64,000 nt of DNA, from positions 3,286,001 to 3,350,000 of the forward strand of contig NZ_CP080999.1 in NCBI RefSeq assembly GCF_019645855.1. Direction: 5' to 3'. This document shows, piece by piece, positions 24,563-33,591 of the stretch. This DNA is from Mycobacterium malmoense (GTDB taxonomy: Bacteria; Actinomycetota; Actinomycetes; Mycobacteriales; Mycobacteriaceae). A program made the position numbers and the translations under genes. Numbering within the stretch: position 1 is the stretch's first letter; every line of letters begins with the position of its first letter. The notes under the pieces were generated by a model. It saw nothing but the letters and a program-made list of their open reading frames with translations, did no database searches and was not told where the DNA came from.

Positions 24563-25998
24563 ACCAACTCCCCGGACGAATCGTTGAGTGCGCTATGGCG
24601 CCGGCCCCACAACAGGTAGTAGCACAGCGCCAAGGCGATCCAACCGGCAAACGCCGCCCAGGTGTACCAACGCTGGCCGGACAGGATGTATCCACATGCC
24701 AGCACCGAACAGATGGGCGTCACGGGATAACCGGGCACCCGGAACGCGCGCGGCAGCTCCGGCTCGCGGACGCGCAGGACGATCACCCCGACGGATACGA
24801 CGATGAACGCGATGAGAGTGCCGATGGACACCAAGTCGGCCAGCTTCTCGAGCGGAACGAGGGCGGCCAGCAGCGACGCGGCGACCGCGACGATCACCGT
24901 GTTGTTGACCGGGGTCATCGTGCGCGGACTCACCGCCGCGAACTGTGCGGGCAGCAGCCCATCGCGACCCATCGCGAACAGGATGCGGGTCTGGCCGTAC
25001 ATGGTGACCAGCGTGACGGTGAAGATCGAGATCACCGCGCCCGCGGCCAGAATTGTGCTGGCCCACTCCGCATGTGTGACGTTGTCGAGAATCGTGGCCA
25101 GCCCGGCCTGTTCCTGTTGTTCAAAGTCCTGCCATGGCTGCGTGCCCAGCGCCGCGAAGGCTACCAGTGCGTAGACGCTGGTGACGATGACCAACGACGC
25201 GACGATTGCGCGCGGCATGGACTTGTGGGGGTCCTTCACCTCCTCGCCCGCGGTGGATACCGCGTCCAGGCCGATGTAGGAGAAGAAGATGGTGCCCGCC
25301 GCCGAGCCGATGCCGGCAACGCCGAACGGGGCGAAATCCCTGAGGTGGTCGGCGTTGTAGGCGCTGAAAGCGATGATCACGAACATGCCCAGGACGGCGA
25401 GCTTGACCAGCACCATGATCGCATTGATCGTCGCCGATTCACTGGCTCCGCGGCTGAGCAGCAGCGCGCACAGTCCGATCAGGATGATCGCCGGCAGGTT
25501 CAGGTAACCCGGCTGCTTGTCCCACGGTGCGGCCGACAACGCATGCGAAAACTGAAAACCGAACAGATTGCTCAGCAGCTTGTTGAGGTAGCCGCTCCAG
25601 CCGACCGCGACCGCGGCGGTGGCCACGCCGTATTCCAACAGCAGGCAGGCCGCCACCACCATCGCGACGGCCTCACCCATTGTCGCGTATGCATACGAGT
25701 ACGACGAACCCGAGACCGGCACGGCCGACGCCAATTCGGCGTAGCACATCGCCGCCAGCCCAGCCGCGATACCGGCGATGACGAACGCGACGATCACCGC
25801 GGGACCGGCTTCCGGCACCGCCTGCGACAACACGAAGAAGATACCGGTGCCGATCGTCGAACCGACGCCGAACATGGTCAGTTGGAACGCGCCGAAGCTG
25901 GGCTTGAGATGCTCCGACGCGCCGCGCGCCACCGGGGCGTCCAGCACCGGGCGGCGCCGCAGCATCTGCTGTCTCAGGCCGATCGACGTGGCTCGCAA
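24559..25998 (-). CDS. rocE: Cationic amino-acid permease RocE (APC/CAT family)
   Basis: 479 residues with about 12-14 hydrophobic segments. The APC-superfamily entry motif is MFGVGSTIGTGIFFVLSQ, then AGLAAMCYAELASAVPVSGS, both typical of CAT-type transporters. Start is TTG 25998, chosen because CAGGAGG lies seven bases upstream. The genes upstream on the same strand encode ornithine aminotransferase and an arginine-modifying enzyme, so arginine or ornithine is the likely substrate, as proposed for Rv2320c. It is followed by, and overlaps, a universal stress protein gene. Confidence 0.9.
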   Translation of the reverse strand: MRATSIGLRQQMLRRRPVLDAPVARGASEHLKPSFGAFQLTMFGVGSTIGTGIFFVLSQAVPEAGPAVIVAFVIAGIAAGLAAMCYAELASAVPVSGSSYSYAYATMGEAVAMVVAACLLLEYGVATAAVAVGWSGYLNKLLSNLFGFQFSHALSAAPWDKQPGYLNLPAIILIGLCALLLSRGASESATINAIMVLVKLAVLGMFVIIAFSAYNADHLRDFAPFGVAGIGSAAGTIFFSYIGLDAVSTAGEEVKDPHKSMPRAIVASLVIVTSVYALVAFAALGTQPWQDFEQQEQAGLATILDNVTHAEWASTILAAGAVISIFTVTLVTMYGQTRILFAMGRDGLLPAQFAAVSPRTMTPVNNTVIVAVAASLLAALVPLEKLADLVSIGTLIAFIVVSVGVIVLRVREPELPRAFRVPGYPVTPICSVLACGYILSGQRWYTWAAFAGWIALALCYYLLWGRRHSALNDSSGELV

Positions 25999-26027
25999 AT
26001 TGCGCCTCCTGTTACGGGATCAGCTGA

Positions 26028-27275
26028 TTATGAGGCAGCCTCCCGCAGCACGGCGGCGAACTGGGCCACCGCCCAGTCGATCTCCTGCTCGGTGATCGCC
26101 AGCGGCGGCGCGAACCGCAGCGTCGAACCGTGGGTGTCCTTCACCAGCACACCGCGGTGGGCCAGCCGCAGGCTCATCTGTTTGCCGGTGCCCAGCGTCG
26201 GTTCGATGTCGACGCCGGCCCACAATCCGAGGCCACGCACCGCCACCACACCGTCGCCGATCAGCGCCCGCAGGCGACGGTGCAGGTGGGCGCCCAATCT
26301 CGCCGAGCGGGCCTGGAATTCGCCCCGCGCCAGCATCGCGACCACCGTGGTGCCGATCGCCGCCGCCAGCGGGTTGCCGCCGAAGGTCGAGCCGTGTTCG
26401 CCGGGATGCAGCACACCCAGGATGTCGCGGTCGGCGACCACCGCCGACAGCGGAACGACGCCGCCGCCCAGCGCCTTGCCGAGCAGGTAGACGTCCGGCA
26501 CCACGCCCCAGCGATCACAGGCGAACGTGTAACCGGTGCGGGCCAGGCCCGACTGGATCTCGTCGGCGATCATGAGCACGTTGCGCTCGCTGCACAGCGC
26601 GCGGACGGCCGGCAGGTAGTCGTCGGGCGGGACGATGATGCCCGCCTCGCCCTGGATCGGCTCCAGCAGCACCGCCACCGTGTTGTCGTCGATCGCCCGC
26701 GCCAGCGCCGTGGCGTCGCCGAACGGCACCGAGCGGAATCCCGGGGTGAACGGCCCGAAGCCGTCCCGCGCCGCCGGGTCCGAGGAGAAGCTGACGATGC
26801 TGATCGTGCGGCCATGAAAGTTGTTGTCGGCCACGATGATGTTGGCCCGGCCCGCGGGAACGCCTTTGACGTCGGCGCCCCACTTGCGGGCGACTTTGAG
26901 GCCGCTTTCCACGGCCTCGGCGCCCGAGTTCATCGGCAGCACCATGTCTTTGCCGCACAATTGGGCGAGCGCGGCGCAGAACGGTCCGAGATTGTCGGAG
27001 TGGAAGGCGCGGCTCACCAGCGTGACGGTGTCCAGCTGTGCGTGGGCCGTCGCGGTGATCTCGGGGTTGCGATGACCGAAGTTGACCGCCGAGTAGGCGG
27101 CCAGGCAATCGAGGTAGCGGCGGCCTTCGACATCGATGATCCAAGCACCCTCGGCGCTGGCCGCCACCACGGGTAGCGGCGAATAGTTATGCGCCGCATG
27201 CCTTTCAGCCAGCGCAATGGCGGCCTCGGTTCGGTTGGCGGCGACCCGTCCGTCTCGGATGTCGAGCAATGTCAT
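26028..27275 (-). CDS. rocD: Ornithine aminotransferase RocD (intact)
   Basis: 415 residues from ATG 27275 (MTLLDIRDGR), which overlaps the upstream stop in ATGA and has GGAGG eight bases before. Class III PLP-dependent aminotransferase: cofactor lysine in LLGKALGGGVVPLSA, Asp in IADEIQSGLARTG, substrate region NNFHGRTI. Converts ornithine and 2-oxoglutarate to glutamate semialdehyde and glutamate. In M. tuberculosis H37Rv the equivalent is annotated as two frames (rocD1/rocD2, Rv2322c/Rv2321c); here one uninterrupted frame spans both halves, so the pathway should be functional. Confidence 0.92.
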   Translation of the reverse strand: MTLLDIRDGRVAANRTEAAIALAERHAAHNYSPLPVVAASAEGAWIIDVEGRRYLDCLAAYSAVNFGHRNPEITATAHAQLDTVTLVSRAFHSDNLGPFCAALAQLCGKDMVLPMNSGAEAVESGLKVARKWGADVKGVPAGRANIIVADNNFHGRTISIVSFSSDPAARDGFGPFTPGFRSVPFGDATALARAIDDNTVAVLLEPIQGEAGIIVPPDDYLPAVRALCSERNVLMIADEIQSGLARTGYTFACDRWGVVPDVYLLGKALGGGVVPLSAVVADRDILGVLHPGEHGSTFGGNPLAAAIGTTVVAMLARGEFQARSARLGAHLHRRLRALIGDGVVAVRGLGLWAGVDIEPTLGTGKQMSLRLAHRGVLVKDTHGSTLRFAPPLAITEQEIDWAVAQFAAVLREAAS

Positions 27276-28123
27276 GGGAAGACCTCCAATGTGCAGCACT
27301 TGACGGAACCGCCGCCCTTGAGCAGCTCGGACAGATCGACGCCGACGGGCTGGAAGCCGGCTTCACGCAGCTGTGCGGCGAAACCCGTTGCGGCGGCGGG
27401 AAGCACGACGTGCAGGCCGTCGGAAACGACGTTGAGCCCGAGCACGAACGCGTCGGCGCTGCCCACCACGATAGCGTCCGGAAACAGCGCACGCAGCTGA
27501 TCCCGCGCGGCCGGGCTGAACGCCGGAGGATAGAAGGCAATCGTGTGATCGTCGAGGACGGCCAGCGCGGTATCCAGGTGATAGAACCGCGGGTCCACCA
27601 ACGCTAAGGAGACGAGCGGCACGCCCAGCGTCACCGAGATTTCGTCGTGTGCGCGCAGGTCGGTGCGAAAACCATAGCCCGCCAGCACCATTTCGCCGAC
27701 CATCAACAGGTCGCCCTGTCCCTCGTTGACGTGACGGGTGGTCACCGGCCGGTAGCCAAGCGACGACATCCACTCGGCGTAGGCCCGCGACTCGCCGGCG
27801 CGTTCGGCGAATCGGAACCTGGCGACGATCGCGATGTCGTGCGCGAGGAATCCAGCGTTGGCGGTGTAGACCATGTCCGGAAGCCCAGGCACGGGTTCGA
27901 TCACGTCGACGTGGTGCCCGAGCCGTAGGTAGGTGCGGTACAAAGAATCCCACTGTGCTTGCGCGACGTGGACGTCGACGGGTGTGGTGACGTCCATCCA
28001 CGGATTGATCGCGTACTCGACGGCGAAGAAGGCCGGCGGGGTCATCGCGTACCGGCGGGTCCGGTGAGTGCGGCTCTCGGCGCCTTGCTTGTGCGATGCC
28101 GCAGCGACGTAGGAATCCGTCAT
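27272..28123 (-). CDS. Arginine deiminase/dimethylargininase-family amidinohydrolase (Rv2323c-like)
   Basis: 283 residues of the guanidino-group-modifying fold. The catalytic Cys is in KGGGSVKCCTLE near the C-terminus, the His in RFYHLDTALAVL, and the substrate-binding segment GLPDMVYTANAGFL near the N-terminus matches the DDAH/ArgZ-type proteins. It would hydrolyse arginine or methylarginine to citrulline or ornithine plus ammonia. It feeds rocD, whose start overlaps its stop, and rocE supplies substrate. The AT-rich gap to the divergent AsnC gene is the probable control region. Exact substrate (arginine versus dimethylarginine) is not resolved. Confidence 0.85.
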   Translation of the reverse strand: MTDSYVAAASHKQGAESRTHRTRRYAMTPPAFFAVEYAINPWMDVTTPVDVHVAQAQWDSLYRTYLRLGHHVDVIEPVPGLPDMVYTANAGFLAHDIAIVARFRFAERAGESRAYAEWMSSLGYRPVTTRHVNEGQGDLLMVGEMVLAGYGFRTDLRAHDEISVTLGVPLVSLALVDPRFYHLDTALAVLDDHTIAFYPPAFSPAARDQLRALFPDAIVVGSADAFVLGLNVVSDGLHVVLPAAATGFAAQLREAGFQPVGVDLSELLKGGGSVKCCTLEVFP

Positions 28124-28139
28124 AAATCAACGATATTTA
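28123..28139. promoter_or_regulatory. AT-rich inverted repeat in the ddaH-like/asnC divergent promoter
   Basis: TAAAT (28123-28127) and ATTTA (28135-28139) flank seven bases in the 120-base AT-rich gap between the divergent arginine-catabolic operon and the AsnC/Lrp gene. TATTGCGT also occurs twice further right. Lrp-family proteins favour such loosely palindromic AT-rich sites, so this is a candidate operator. Confidence 0.38.
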
Positions 28140-28245
28140 GGATGCTTCAAACAATCAAATGACGGCTATTGCGTGTCTATTATCGATTTATTGCGTTAGC
28201 ATGGCAGCTACGGCGATTTGTTGTGCATCACCGCAAGGAGCAGCG

Positions 28246-28692
28246 ATGGACCGGCTCGATGAGACCGACGAGCGCATTCTCGCCGAGCTGACCGAGCACG
28301 CGCGCGCCACCTTCGCCGAAATCGGCCAGAAGGTGAACCTTTCCGCGCCGGCGGTGAAGCGCCGGGTCGACCGGATGCTCGACAACGGCGTGATCAAGGG
28401 CTTTACCACGGTTGTCGACCGCAATGCGCTCGGCTGGAAGACGGAGGCCTATGTGCAGGTGTTCTGCCACGGCACGATTGCGCCCGATCGGCTGCGTGCG
28501 GCCTGGGTGAACATGCCCGAGGTGGTCAGCGCGGCGACGGTGACCGGCACGTCGGACGCGATCCTGCACGTGCTGGCCCGCGACATGCGGCACTTGGAGG
28601 CGGCCCTCGAGCGCATCCGGTCCAGCGCCGACATCGAACGCAGCGAAAGTATCGTCGTGTTGTCGAACCTCATCGACCGAATGCGGACCTGA
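28246..28692 (+). CDS. Lrp/AsnC-family transcriptional regulator (Rv2324-like)
   Basis: 148 residues from ATG 28246 (MDRLDETDERIL), with AAGGAG upstream; an upstream in-frame ATG at 28159 adds a Cys-rich stretch unlike the family. Helix-turn-helix at residues 20-45 (ATFAEIGQKVNLSAPAVKRRVDRML), then the RAM ligand-binding domain (TEAYVQVFC, VVSAATVTGTSDAILHVLARD). Divergent from the arginine/ornithine operon and probably its activator or repressor in response to an amino acid. Its last 23 bases overlap the convergent sulfatase gene. Confidence 0.9.
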   Translation: MDRLDETDERILAELTEHARATFAEIGQKVNLSAPAVKRRVDRMLDNGVIKGFTTVVDRNALGWKTEAYVQVFCHGTIAPDRLRAAWVNMPEVVSAATVTGTSDAILHVLARDMRHLEAALERIRSSADIERSESIVVLSNLIDRMRT

Positions 28693-30472
28693 CCCGACGC
28701 ACCAGCCCGGACGGCTGCCGGCTCGGCGGTCGGCGAGATGCATAGGGCCACGGCCGGTTTCGCTCGGGGATGGCGCTGGCCCGGGCGTGTTTGAGCTGTG
28801 TCCGCAGGTGCTGGCGCAACTCGTGCAGATCCGGATCCGTCCAACGGTTGTCGGCCTCGATCGGATCGGCCGTCAGGTCGTAGAGCTCCCACTGGTCGTC
28901 GAGCGGGGACGTCCGGTAGGCCTCTCCCCCAAGCCCGTTAGCGGCCAGGTGACGCACCCCGGGTTCGGTCCAGGTTCCCGGATCGTCGAACGTGCGGACC
29001 AGCTTCCACAGGTGCCTGGTGCCTCCGGGAACGTCGTCGACGCGGACCACCAGTCCCTCGAAGTTGGATGCGGTATGCGCGGGAATCCTAATCCGCAGCG
29101 GCGCAGGCGGATTGACCGTCCGCTTGAGGCGGCGCGCCAGGCCCGAGGCGCCGCTGTCGCCTTCGAGCATGTTGTCGCGGGTCATGATGTAGACGGCCCG
29201 AGTGTCGTCGGCGGGTGCGCCGTCGACGATCGGCATGAGGTCGCGGCCCGGCAGCTCGTGGACCTCCGAGAACGACTCGGCCAGCGTGGCCGCGAGGTCC
29301 CCCACGTCTAAGCCGGCCGCAGAGAGCAGGGTCGGCACCAGGTCGACGTGCGACGTCGGCGCGGTGACGACGCGCGGCTTCGTCGGGCGCTCGCCGATGC
29401 GGGCGATGACGAAGGGCACGCGGGTGGCCTCGTCGTAGAGGTTGAACCATTTCTGGTGCAGTCCGCCGTGGGAGCCGAGCAGATCGCCATGGTCGGCCGT
29501 GCGCACCAGCACCGCCTCGGAGGAGCCCTCGGTGACGGCCCGCCGGACGCGGTCGATGGGCCCGTCGACCTCGGCGTGCAGGCGGTAGTAGAGGTCGCGG
29601 TAGCGCTGGGCGTTGCGGTCGTAGGTTCGGCTGATCGCGGGCGCCGGGCCGTAGCCGGAATAGTAAGTCTCGCGAAACGCGATTTGGGCTGCCGGCTTGG
29701 TCGACAAATCCTCGTCCGCGGTGGGCGCCGGAGGTACCGGCGGCGGATCCAGGGGCGATGGCTTGACCGGGCCGCGGAGTGACCACGTCGGGAACAGCAC
29801 GATGTCGTGCGGGTTGACGAAGCTGGCCACCAACAGGAACGGGCGCAGCGCGCCGGGGTCGCCGGCGCGGCGGCGGGCGTAGCGGTCGGTGAGCCAGGCG
29901 ACGACCCGGTCGGCGATCAGCGGGTCGCGGCGAACGCCGGCGTTGGCCAGCGCCGCGCCGTGCGGTTCCGGGCCGACCCATCCCGAAAAGCCAAACGGCC
30001 CAAGCGGATCGGCGTCCAGGTAGCGGCGCACCGCGGCGGGGTCGACCACACCGTCGTCGTCGTTGGTCGCCAGCGGGCGGCCGGTCGCGGGGTCGGTGAG
30101 GTCGGCGTGCGAGATGTGCCATTTGCCGTCGTAGTGGGTGTCGTATCCGGCCGCGCGGAACCAGTTGCCCAGCGTGGGCACCTCGTTCTGGCGCAGCCAG
30201 CGCATGCGGGAGTCATCGGCCGTCTTTCCGATGCCGTCGGTCTGGGTGACCCCGTGCAGGTCCGGGTAGTGACCGGTGAAAATCGTTGGGCGGCTGGGCA
30301 CGCAGGCCAGCGAGCCGGTGTAGTGCCGGGCGAAACTGATGCCGTGTTCGTCGAACCACTTGCGGCCGGCTAGCGTTCGGTCGCGCCAGGCGAGCACGTC
30401 GGGAGCCTCGTACGGCGGCACCGCGCGCTCCTCGTCGGTCATCACGATGACGACATCGGGGCGATCAGACAC
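28670..30472 (-). CDS. Type I sulfatase (formylglycine-dependent)
   Basis: 600 residues from GTG 30472 (VSDRPDVVIVMTDEE) with GGAGAAC upstream. The formylglycine motif C-x-P-S-R is present in SLACVPSRPTIFTG, so the Cys should be converted by a formylglycine-generating enzyme. Metal ligands appear in the MTDEE start and in VRTADHGDLLGSHGG. No signal peptide is seen, so it is probably cytoplasmic or leaves by another route. It hydrolyses sulfate esters, possibly sulfated lipids or imported sulfated sugars; arylsulfatase, choline-sulfatase and glycan specificities cannot be separated. Overlaps the SRPBCC gene by eight bases at its start and asnC at its end. Confidence 0.88.
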   Translation of the reverse strand: MSDRPDVVIVMTDEERAVPPYEAPDVLAWRDRTLAGRKWFDEHGISFARHYTGSLACVPSRPTIFTGHYPDLHGVTQTDGIGKTADDSRMRWLRQNEVPTLGNWFRAAGYDTHYDGKWHISHADLTDPATGRPLATNDDDGVVDPAAVRRYLDADPLGPFGFSGWVGPEPHGAALANAGVRRDPLIADRVVAWLTDRYARRRAGDPGALRPFLLVASFVNPHDIVLFPTWSLRGPVKPSPLDPPPVPPAPTADEDLSTKPAAQIAFRETYYSGYGPAPAISRTYDRNAQRYRDLYYRLHAEVDGPIDRVRRAVTEGSSEAVLVRTADHGDLLGSHGGLHQKWFNLYDEATRVPFVIARIGERPTKPRVVTAPTSHVDLVPTLLSAAGLDVGDLAATLAESFSEVHELPGRDLMPIVDGAPADDTRAVYIMTRDNMLEGDSGASGLARRLKRTVNPPAPLRIRIPAHTASNFEGLVVRVDDVPGGTRHLWKLVRTFDDPGTWTEPGVRHLAANGLGGEAYRTSPLDDQWELYDLTADPIEADNRWTDPDLHELRQHLRTQLKHARASAIPERNRPWPYASRRPPSRQPSGLVRRVRSAFGR

Positions 30473-30917
30473 GGGCGTTCTCCAATCGGTTCGCGAGCCC
30501 GGCGAGCATCGAGTCGGACTGTCGCGCCACAAAGCGACACAGGACGCGCTCGACCAGCTTTTGGTATGGGCGAGGCCCGATTTCGACGGTGCTGGTCAGG
30601 GTCACCACGGTGGAGTCGCCCGCGGTCGGTTGCAGCGTCCAGCGGTTGGTCACCCTGCGCAGCCGGCTGGGCAGGCCTTCGATGTCGTAGGCAAGCGCGT
30701 GCGGCGGGTCGAACTCGGTGATGGTTTCGACGAGGACGTCGCGTTTGACCTGAACGCGCCGGGCGGTGCCGACGGGTCCGCCGTCGACACCGGAATGCAG
30801 GATGCACGAGTGGTCGGCGTTGCCGGCCCACGAACTGATCGCGCCGAAGTCGGCAAGCACGTCCCAGATTTCCTGCACGGGAGCCGCGATGCTGCGGGTG
30901 CGGTGAATGTCGGCCAC
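30465..30917 (-). CDS. SRPBCC/polyketide-cyclase-like small protein
   Basis: 150 residues of the START/Bet v1-like fold: opening RTRSIAAPVQEIWDVLADFGAISSWAG, then GTARRVQVKRDVLVETITEFDPPHALAYDIEG and WTLQPTAGDSTVVTLTSTVE, the standard SRPBCC pattern of a hydrophobic ligand pocket. Its stop lies inside the first codons of the sulfatase, indicating coupled translation. Such proteins bind or cyclise lipophilic molecules, but no ligand can be inferred. Confidence 0.82.
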   Translation of the reverse strand: MADIHRTRSIAAPVQEIWDVLADFGAISSWAGNADHSCILHSGVDGGPVGTARRVQVKRDVLVETITEFDPPHALAYDIEGLPSRLRRVTNRWTLQPTAGDSTVVTLTSTVEIGPRPYQKLVERVLCRFVARQSDSMLAGLANRLENARV

Positions 30918-31111
30918 CCGCTCAAGCTACGCGAAAGCGACCGGCCGCACGCCCTTTTCACATGTAGCACTCCGTTCGCGAATAGAGCGACGGTGAAGGT
31001 CTTGGTGATCGATTCGATCGCCAAGATTGTCCTTGACGCGGGTGAGGATCTGGCTCGGCTGGTCGGTCTCGCGCCGTGCCGCACACGCCAGTCGAGAAGC
31101 ACACTAAGACG

Positions 31112-31142
31112 GATTGGCCCCCTCCTTGGGAGGGGGCCAATC
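31112..31142 (-). terminator. 14-bp perfect hairpin downstream of the first twin secreted protein
   Basis: GATTGGCCCCCTCC and GGAGGGGGCCAATC pair perfectly around a TTG loop. It starts 45 bases past the stop of the secreted-protein gene on the minus strand. No U-run follows, as is usual for mycobacterial terminators. Nearly the same hairpin, in the same position, follows the paralogue at 62215-63393. Confidence 0.7.
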
Positions 31143-31186
31143 GCCATTGGTTGGTCACCGGCTCGCAACGGCGACCACCAGCGGAC

Positions 31187-32410
31187 TCAGAGCAACTTGA
31201 GCAGGTTGATCAGCAACGTCCCAACCTGGCCTGCGATGTTGCCCCAGATCGACCCGACCTGGCCCGTGAGGTTGCCCACCAGCGATCCCAGCGGCGCCAA
31301 AGCCGATGGGATGTTTTGCAGCACTGAGGTCAGTCCACTGAGGCTGGGGAACATCTGGCCCAAATCGGCGGTCAGGGTGGTCCACAAATTGGTGAGGCTG
31401 GTCTGCACTGTGCTGCCGAAGGTGTTCAACGCACCCGGAATCAGACTCGACGTATTTTGCCCGGCCTTCGCCCCAATCGACTGAGCAAACATTTGGGGAA
31501 AATCAATCCCGAAGGTCTCCGCAAGGCCCTGGTAGGGGAAACTCGTGCTCAGTACCCCGTCATATACGTGGCCGCTAATCGACGTGAACCCGTTCAAGAT
31601 GTCGCCGGTGATATTGGCGGGAGCGTTGACGATCGCGCTCAGTGCACCCACCGGGTTCCCCGCCTGCACCGCATCGATCGCCCCCTGGGCGCTATCGACA
31701 AACGCCGCGGCCACACCCTCGTTGAAATAGACAAAACCCGGAGCCAAAAACGCGTCGAGGAGAACCTGAAACGACGTGGCTTCTGTGACCAGGTTGTTAA
31801 GGTTCGTGGTGATCTCGGTGGGGATCGCCAGGGCGGGGATGATGCCAAACCCACCGCTTAATATGGCGTTGTTGAGAACGGTGAACCAAGTGTTCAGCGC
31901 TCCGGAGAGGTTACCCGCGGTGAGGTCGGTCCACGCGGTCTGCATGGCGGTGGGCACAGCGCTTGCCAAAGTGTTGAAAAACCCGTTGCTGAAGCCATTG
32001 ACCCCCGTGGCCAACGCCGAACCGTAGCCGAACTGGTTGAGCATGACCTGCGACGCCAACGGCATGGGATCGGCGAGCCAGTCCTGGCCCAGCACGCCGA
32101 TGTTGTTGGCCGCCGTCTGGAGCACGTTGATCCAATTGGTGATCGGGTTGACGAAGGCGCCGACCGTGGCCGCCGGCACGGCAGCCACGCTTGCGCCGCT
32201 GGCAAGTGATGCGAGTTCGTTCTCCACTCCGGAGAACAGGTCAACCACGCCGCTGGCCGCGTCGGTGAGGTTGATATCGGACACGCTTACCTGGCGCAGG
32301 TGTTGGGCCAGGCGCAGCTCAGGTAGGTGCTGGGCGACCGGAGCCGCGGCGATGACGCCGGCGGTGGCCAATGCGACGGCGGTGATGTGGGGGCGGGCTG
32401 CGAGGTCCAC
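31187..32410 (-). CDS. Secreted/cell-envelope protein, lineage-specific family, copy 1
   Basis: 407 residues. GTG 32410 is chosen because AAAGGAG lies six bases before it; ATG 32416 directly abuts that site. The N-terminus is signal-like (ARPHITAVALATAGVIAAAP). Then comes a block shared with the paralogue at 62215: LTDAASGVVDLFSGVENELA, then SLASG. The rest is hydrophobic, Asn/Gly/Ala-rich and of PE/PPE-like composition but without PE or PPE motifs. The C-terminus ends LLINLLKLL, again as in the paralogue, suggesting a conserved terminal helix. I know no named family. Both the leader and the 3' hairpin are shared with the second copy, so they moved or evolved as a cassette. An outer-envelope or secreted role is inferred. 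Confidence 0.75.
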   Translation of the reverse strand: MDLAARPHITAVALATAGVIAAAPVAQHLPELRLAQHLRQVSVSDINLTDAASGVVDLFSGVENELASLASGASVAAVPAATVGAFVNPITNWINVLQTAANNIGVLGQDWLADPMPLASQVMLNQFGYGSALATGVNGFSNGFFNTLASAVPTAMQTAWTDLTAGNLSGALNTWFTVLNNAILSGGFGIIPALAIPTEITTNLNNLVTEATSFQVLLDAFLAPGFVYFNEGVAAAFVDSAQGAIDAVQAGNPVGALSAIVNAPANITGDILNGFTSISGHVYDGVLSTSFPYQGLAETFGIDFPQMFAQSIGAKAGQNTSSLIPGALNTFGSTVQTSLTNLWTTLTADLGQMFPSLSGLTSVLQNIPSALAPLGSLVGNLTGQVGSIWGNIAGQVGTLLINLLKLL

Positions 32411-32735
32411 GACCATCTCCTTTGATCGGTGAGTCAAAATCGGATGGTCAGAAAGTAGCTGAGAACAACCTGAGTTTTGGGCGAGTTCGGTTGAGCTTGG
32501 CCAACTTCGTCCCACAAACTTCACGTCTCGCAAACTATATGAAATGAAGTAGCCAATGCTAAAAAATATTTTTAAAAGCCTGTAGTTACCCCCCCCCCCG
32601 AATTTTAGTTCAAGGTGCAACTACCAGCGGGTTACCACAAACACGCATTTGCTCGACCATGCCGAATCGAACAGCAAACCCCCTCCGATAGAGACCCCTG
32701 CCAGGCCCTCTCACCCGCTGGGCCATTCCCCGCGA
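32411..32735 (-). promoter_or_regulatory. Conserved long 5' leader with G11 tract, copy 1
   Basis: Upstream of the secreted-protein gene, coding strand: a -10-like TAAAAT (32607-32602) is followed after TC by an unbroken run of 11 G (32599-32589), then about 178 bases of leader to the start codon. Transcription starting six or seven bases after the -10 would begin inside the G-run. The same elements, including exactly 11 G and the ends CTTCTGACC-type and GATCAAAGGAGATGGTC, recur before the paralogue. Further upstream blocks GGTAGTTGC and GCGGGTGAGAGG are also shared. Confidence 0.65.
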
Positions 32736-32739
32736 AGGA

Positions 32740-33591
32740 CTAAGCGCTGGTGTGCAATATCGTCTCGAGCACCACCGCCGCGCCACAGGTCGCGACGGTG
32801 ACCGCGAGCGTCACCCAATCAGCCAGGTTCGGCCGGGCGGGATTGGCGGAAAGCTGACCCGTGCCGCCGCGCGCGGTGATCGCGTCGCCCATCTCGTCGG
32901 CGCGCCGCAGGGTCACCGTGATGGCGGCGGCCAGCAGGTCGATCAGCTCCAGGGCGTGCCGCCGGCGGCGAGCCTTGCGACTCTGCGGAATCCGTTTGGG
33001 CCGTAGCCGGCGGGCGGCGTAGAGCACCTGGAATTCGTCGAGCAGCATCGGGAAGGCGCGCAGTGCGAGCGCCAACGCGACCGCCCATTCGTCGACCGGG
33101 ATCCGCAACAGTCGCAAGGGTCGGCCCAAAGTCGCCAGCGCGGGCCCTATTTCGGCGACATTGGTGGTCCAGGACACCATCGCCCCGAGCCCGAGCAACA
33201 CGACCGACAGCGCGGTGATCCGCAGGAAGTGCAACCCTCCGCCGAGCCCGATCTCGACCCCGTCGATCGAGACCTTTGGGCTGCCGCCGGCCAGCGCGGC
33301 CGTGATACCGCCCAACGCGATAACCACCCACAGCCACCGCGGTACCGATGGCAGCACGCCGCGCGGAATCCGGGCGATCCTGGCCGCCGCCAGCACCAGG
33401 GCCGCCACCGATCCGATCGTCACCCACCCCGGGTAGAACGTCAGCAGCACCGAGACACCGAAAACGACCAGCAGTTTGGTGCCCGCCCACAGATCGTGGA
33501 TGGTCGAGGTTCCGGGCACCGGAACCAGCAGCACAACCGGACGGGAGGGGCGTCGGGTCGCGCCGTCACTCGGGGCCGAGGTCGCGGTCAC
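32740..33591 (-). CDS. ECF transporter T component (CbiQ-like, Rv2325c-like)
   Basis: 283 residues from GTG 33591, which overlaps the stop of the upstream ATPase gene (GTGA). Five or six membrane helices and the EcfT coupling segment with Ala-Arg-Gly-type motif: ADEMGDAITARGGTG. The arginine-rich helix RRLRPKRIPQSRKARRRRH faces the ATPases. It couples a substrate-binding S component to the energising ATPases; the S-like membrane domain and both ATPases are in the adjacent gene. Vitamin or metal specificity is unknown. Confidence 0.85.
   Translation of the reverse strand: MTATSAPSDGATRRPSRPVVLLVPVPGTSTIHDLWAGTKLLVVFGVSVLLTFYPGWVTIGSVAALVLAAARIARIPRGVLPSVPRWLWVVIALGGITAALAGGSPKVSIDGVEIGLGGGLHFLRITALSVVLLGLGAMVSWTTNVAEIGPALATLGRPLRLLRIPVDEWAVALALALRAFPMLLDEFQVLYAARRLRPKRIPQSRKARRRRHALELIDLLAAAITVTLRRADEMGDAITARGGTGQLSANPARPNLADWVTLAVTVATCGAAVVLETILHTSA

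Noticed and set aside
24595..26490. 631-codon open frame on the plus strand opposite rocE and rocD
   Set aside because: Composition is that of an antisense shadow in GC-rich DNA (Arg, His, Gln, Asp-rich); rocE and rocD have full family motifs.
32589..32599. C11/G11 run as an assembly error
   Set aside because: The same length recurs in the second, independent leader within matching context, so it is probably real, though raw reads should confirm.
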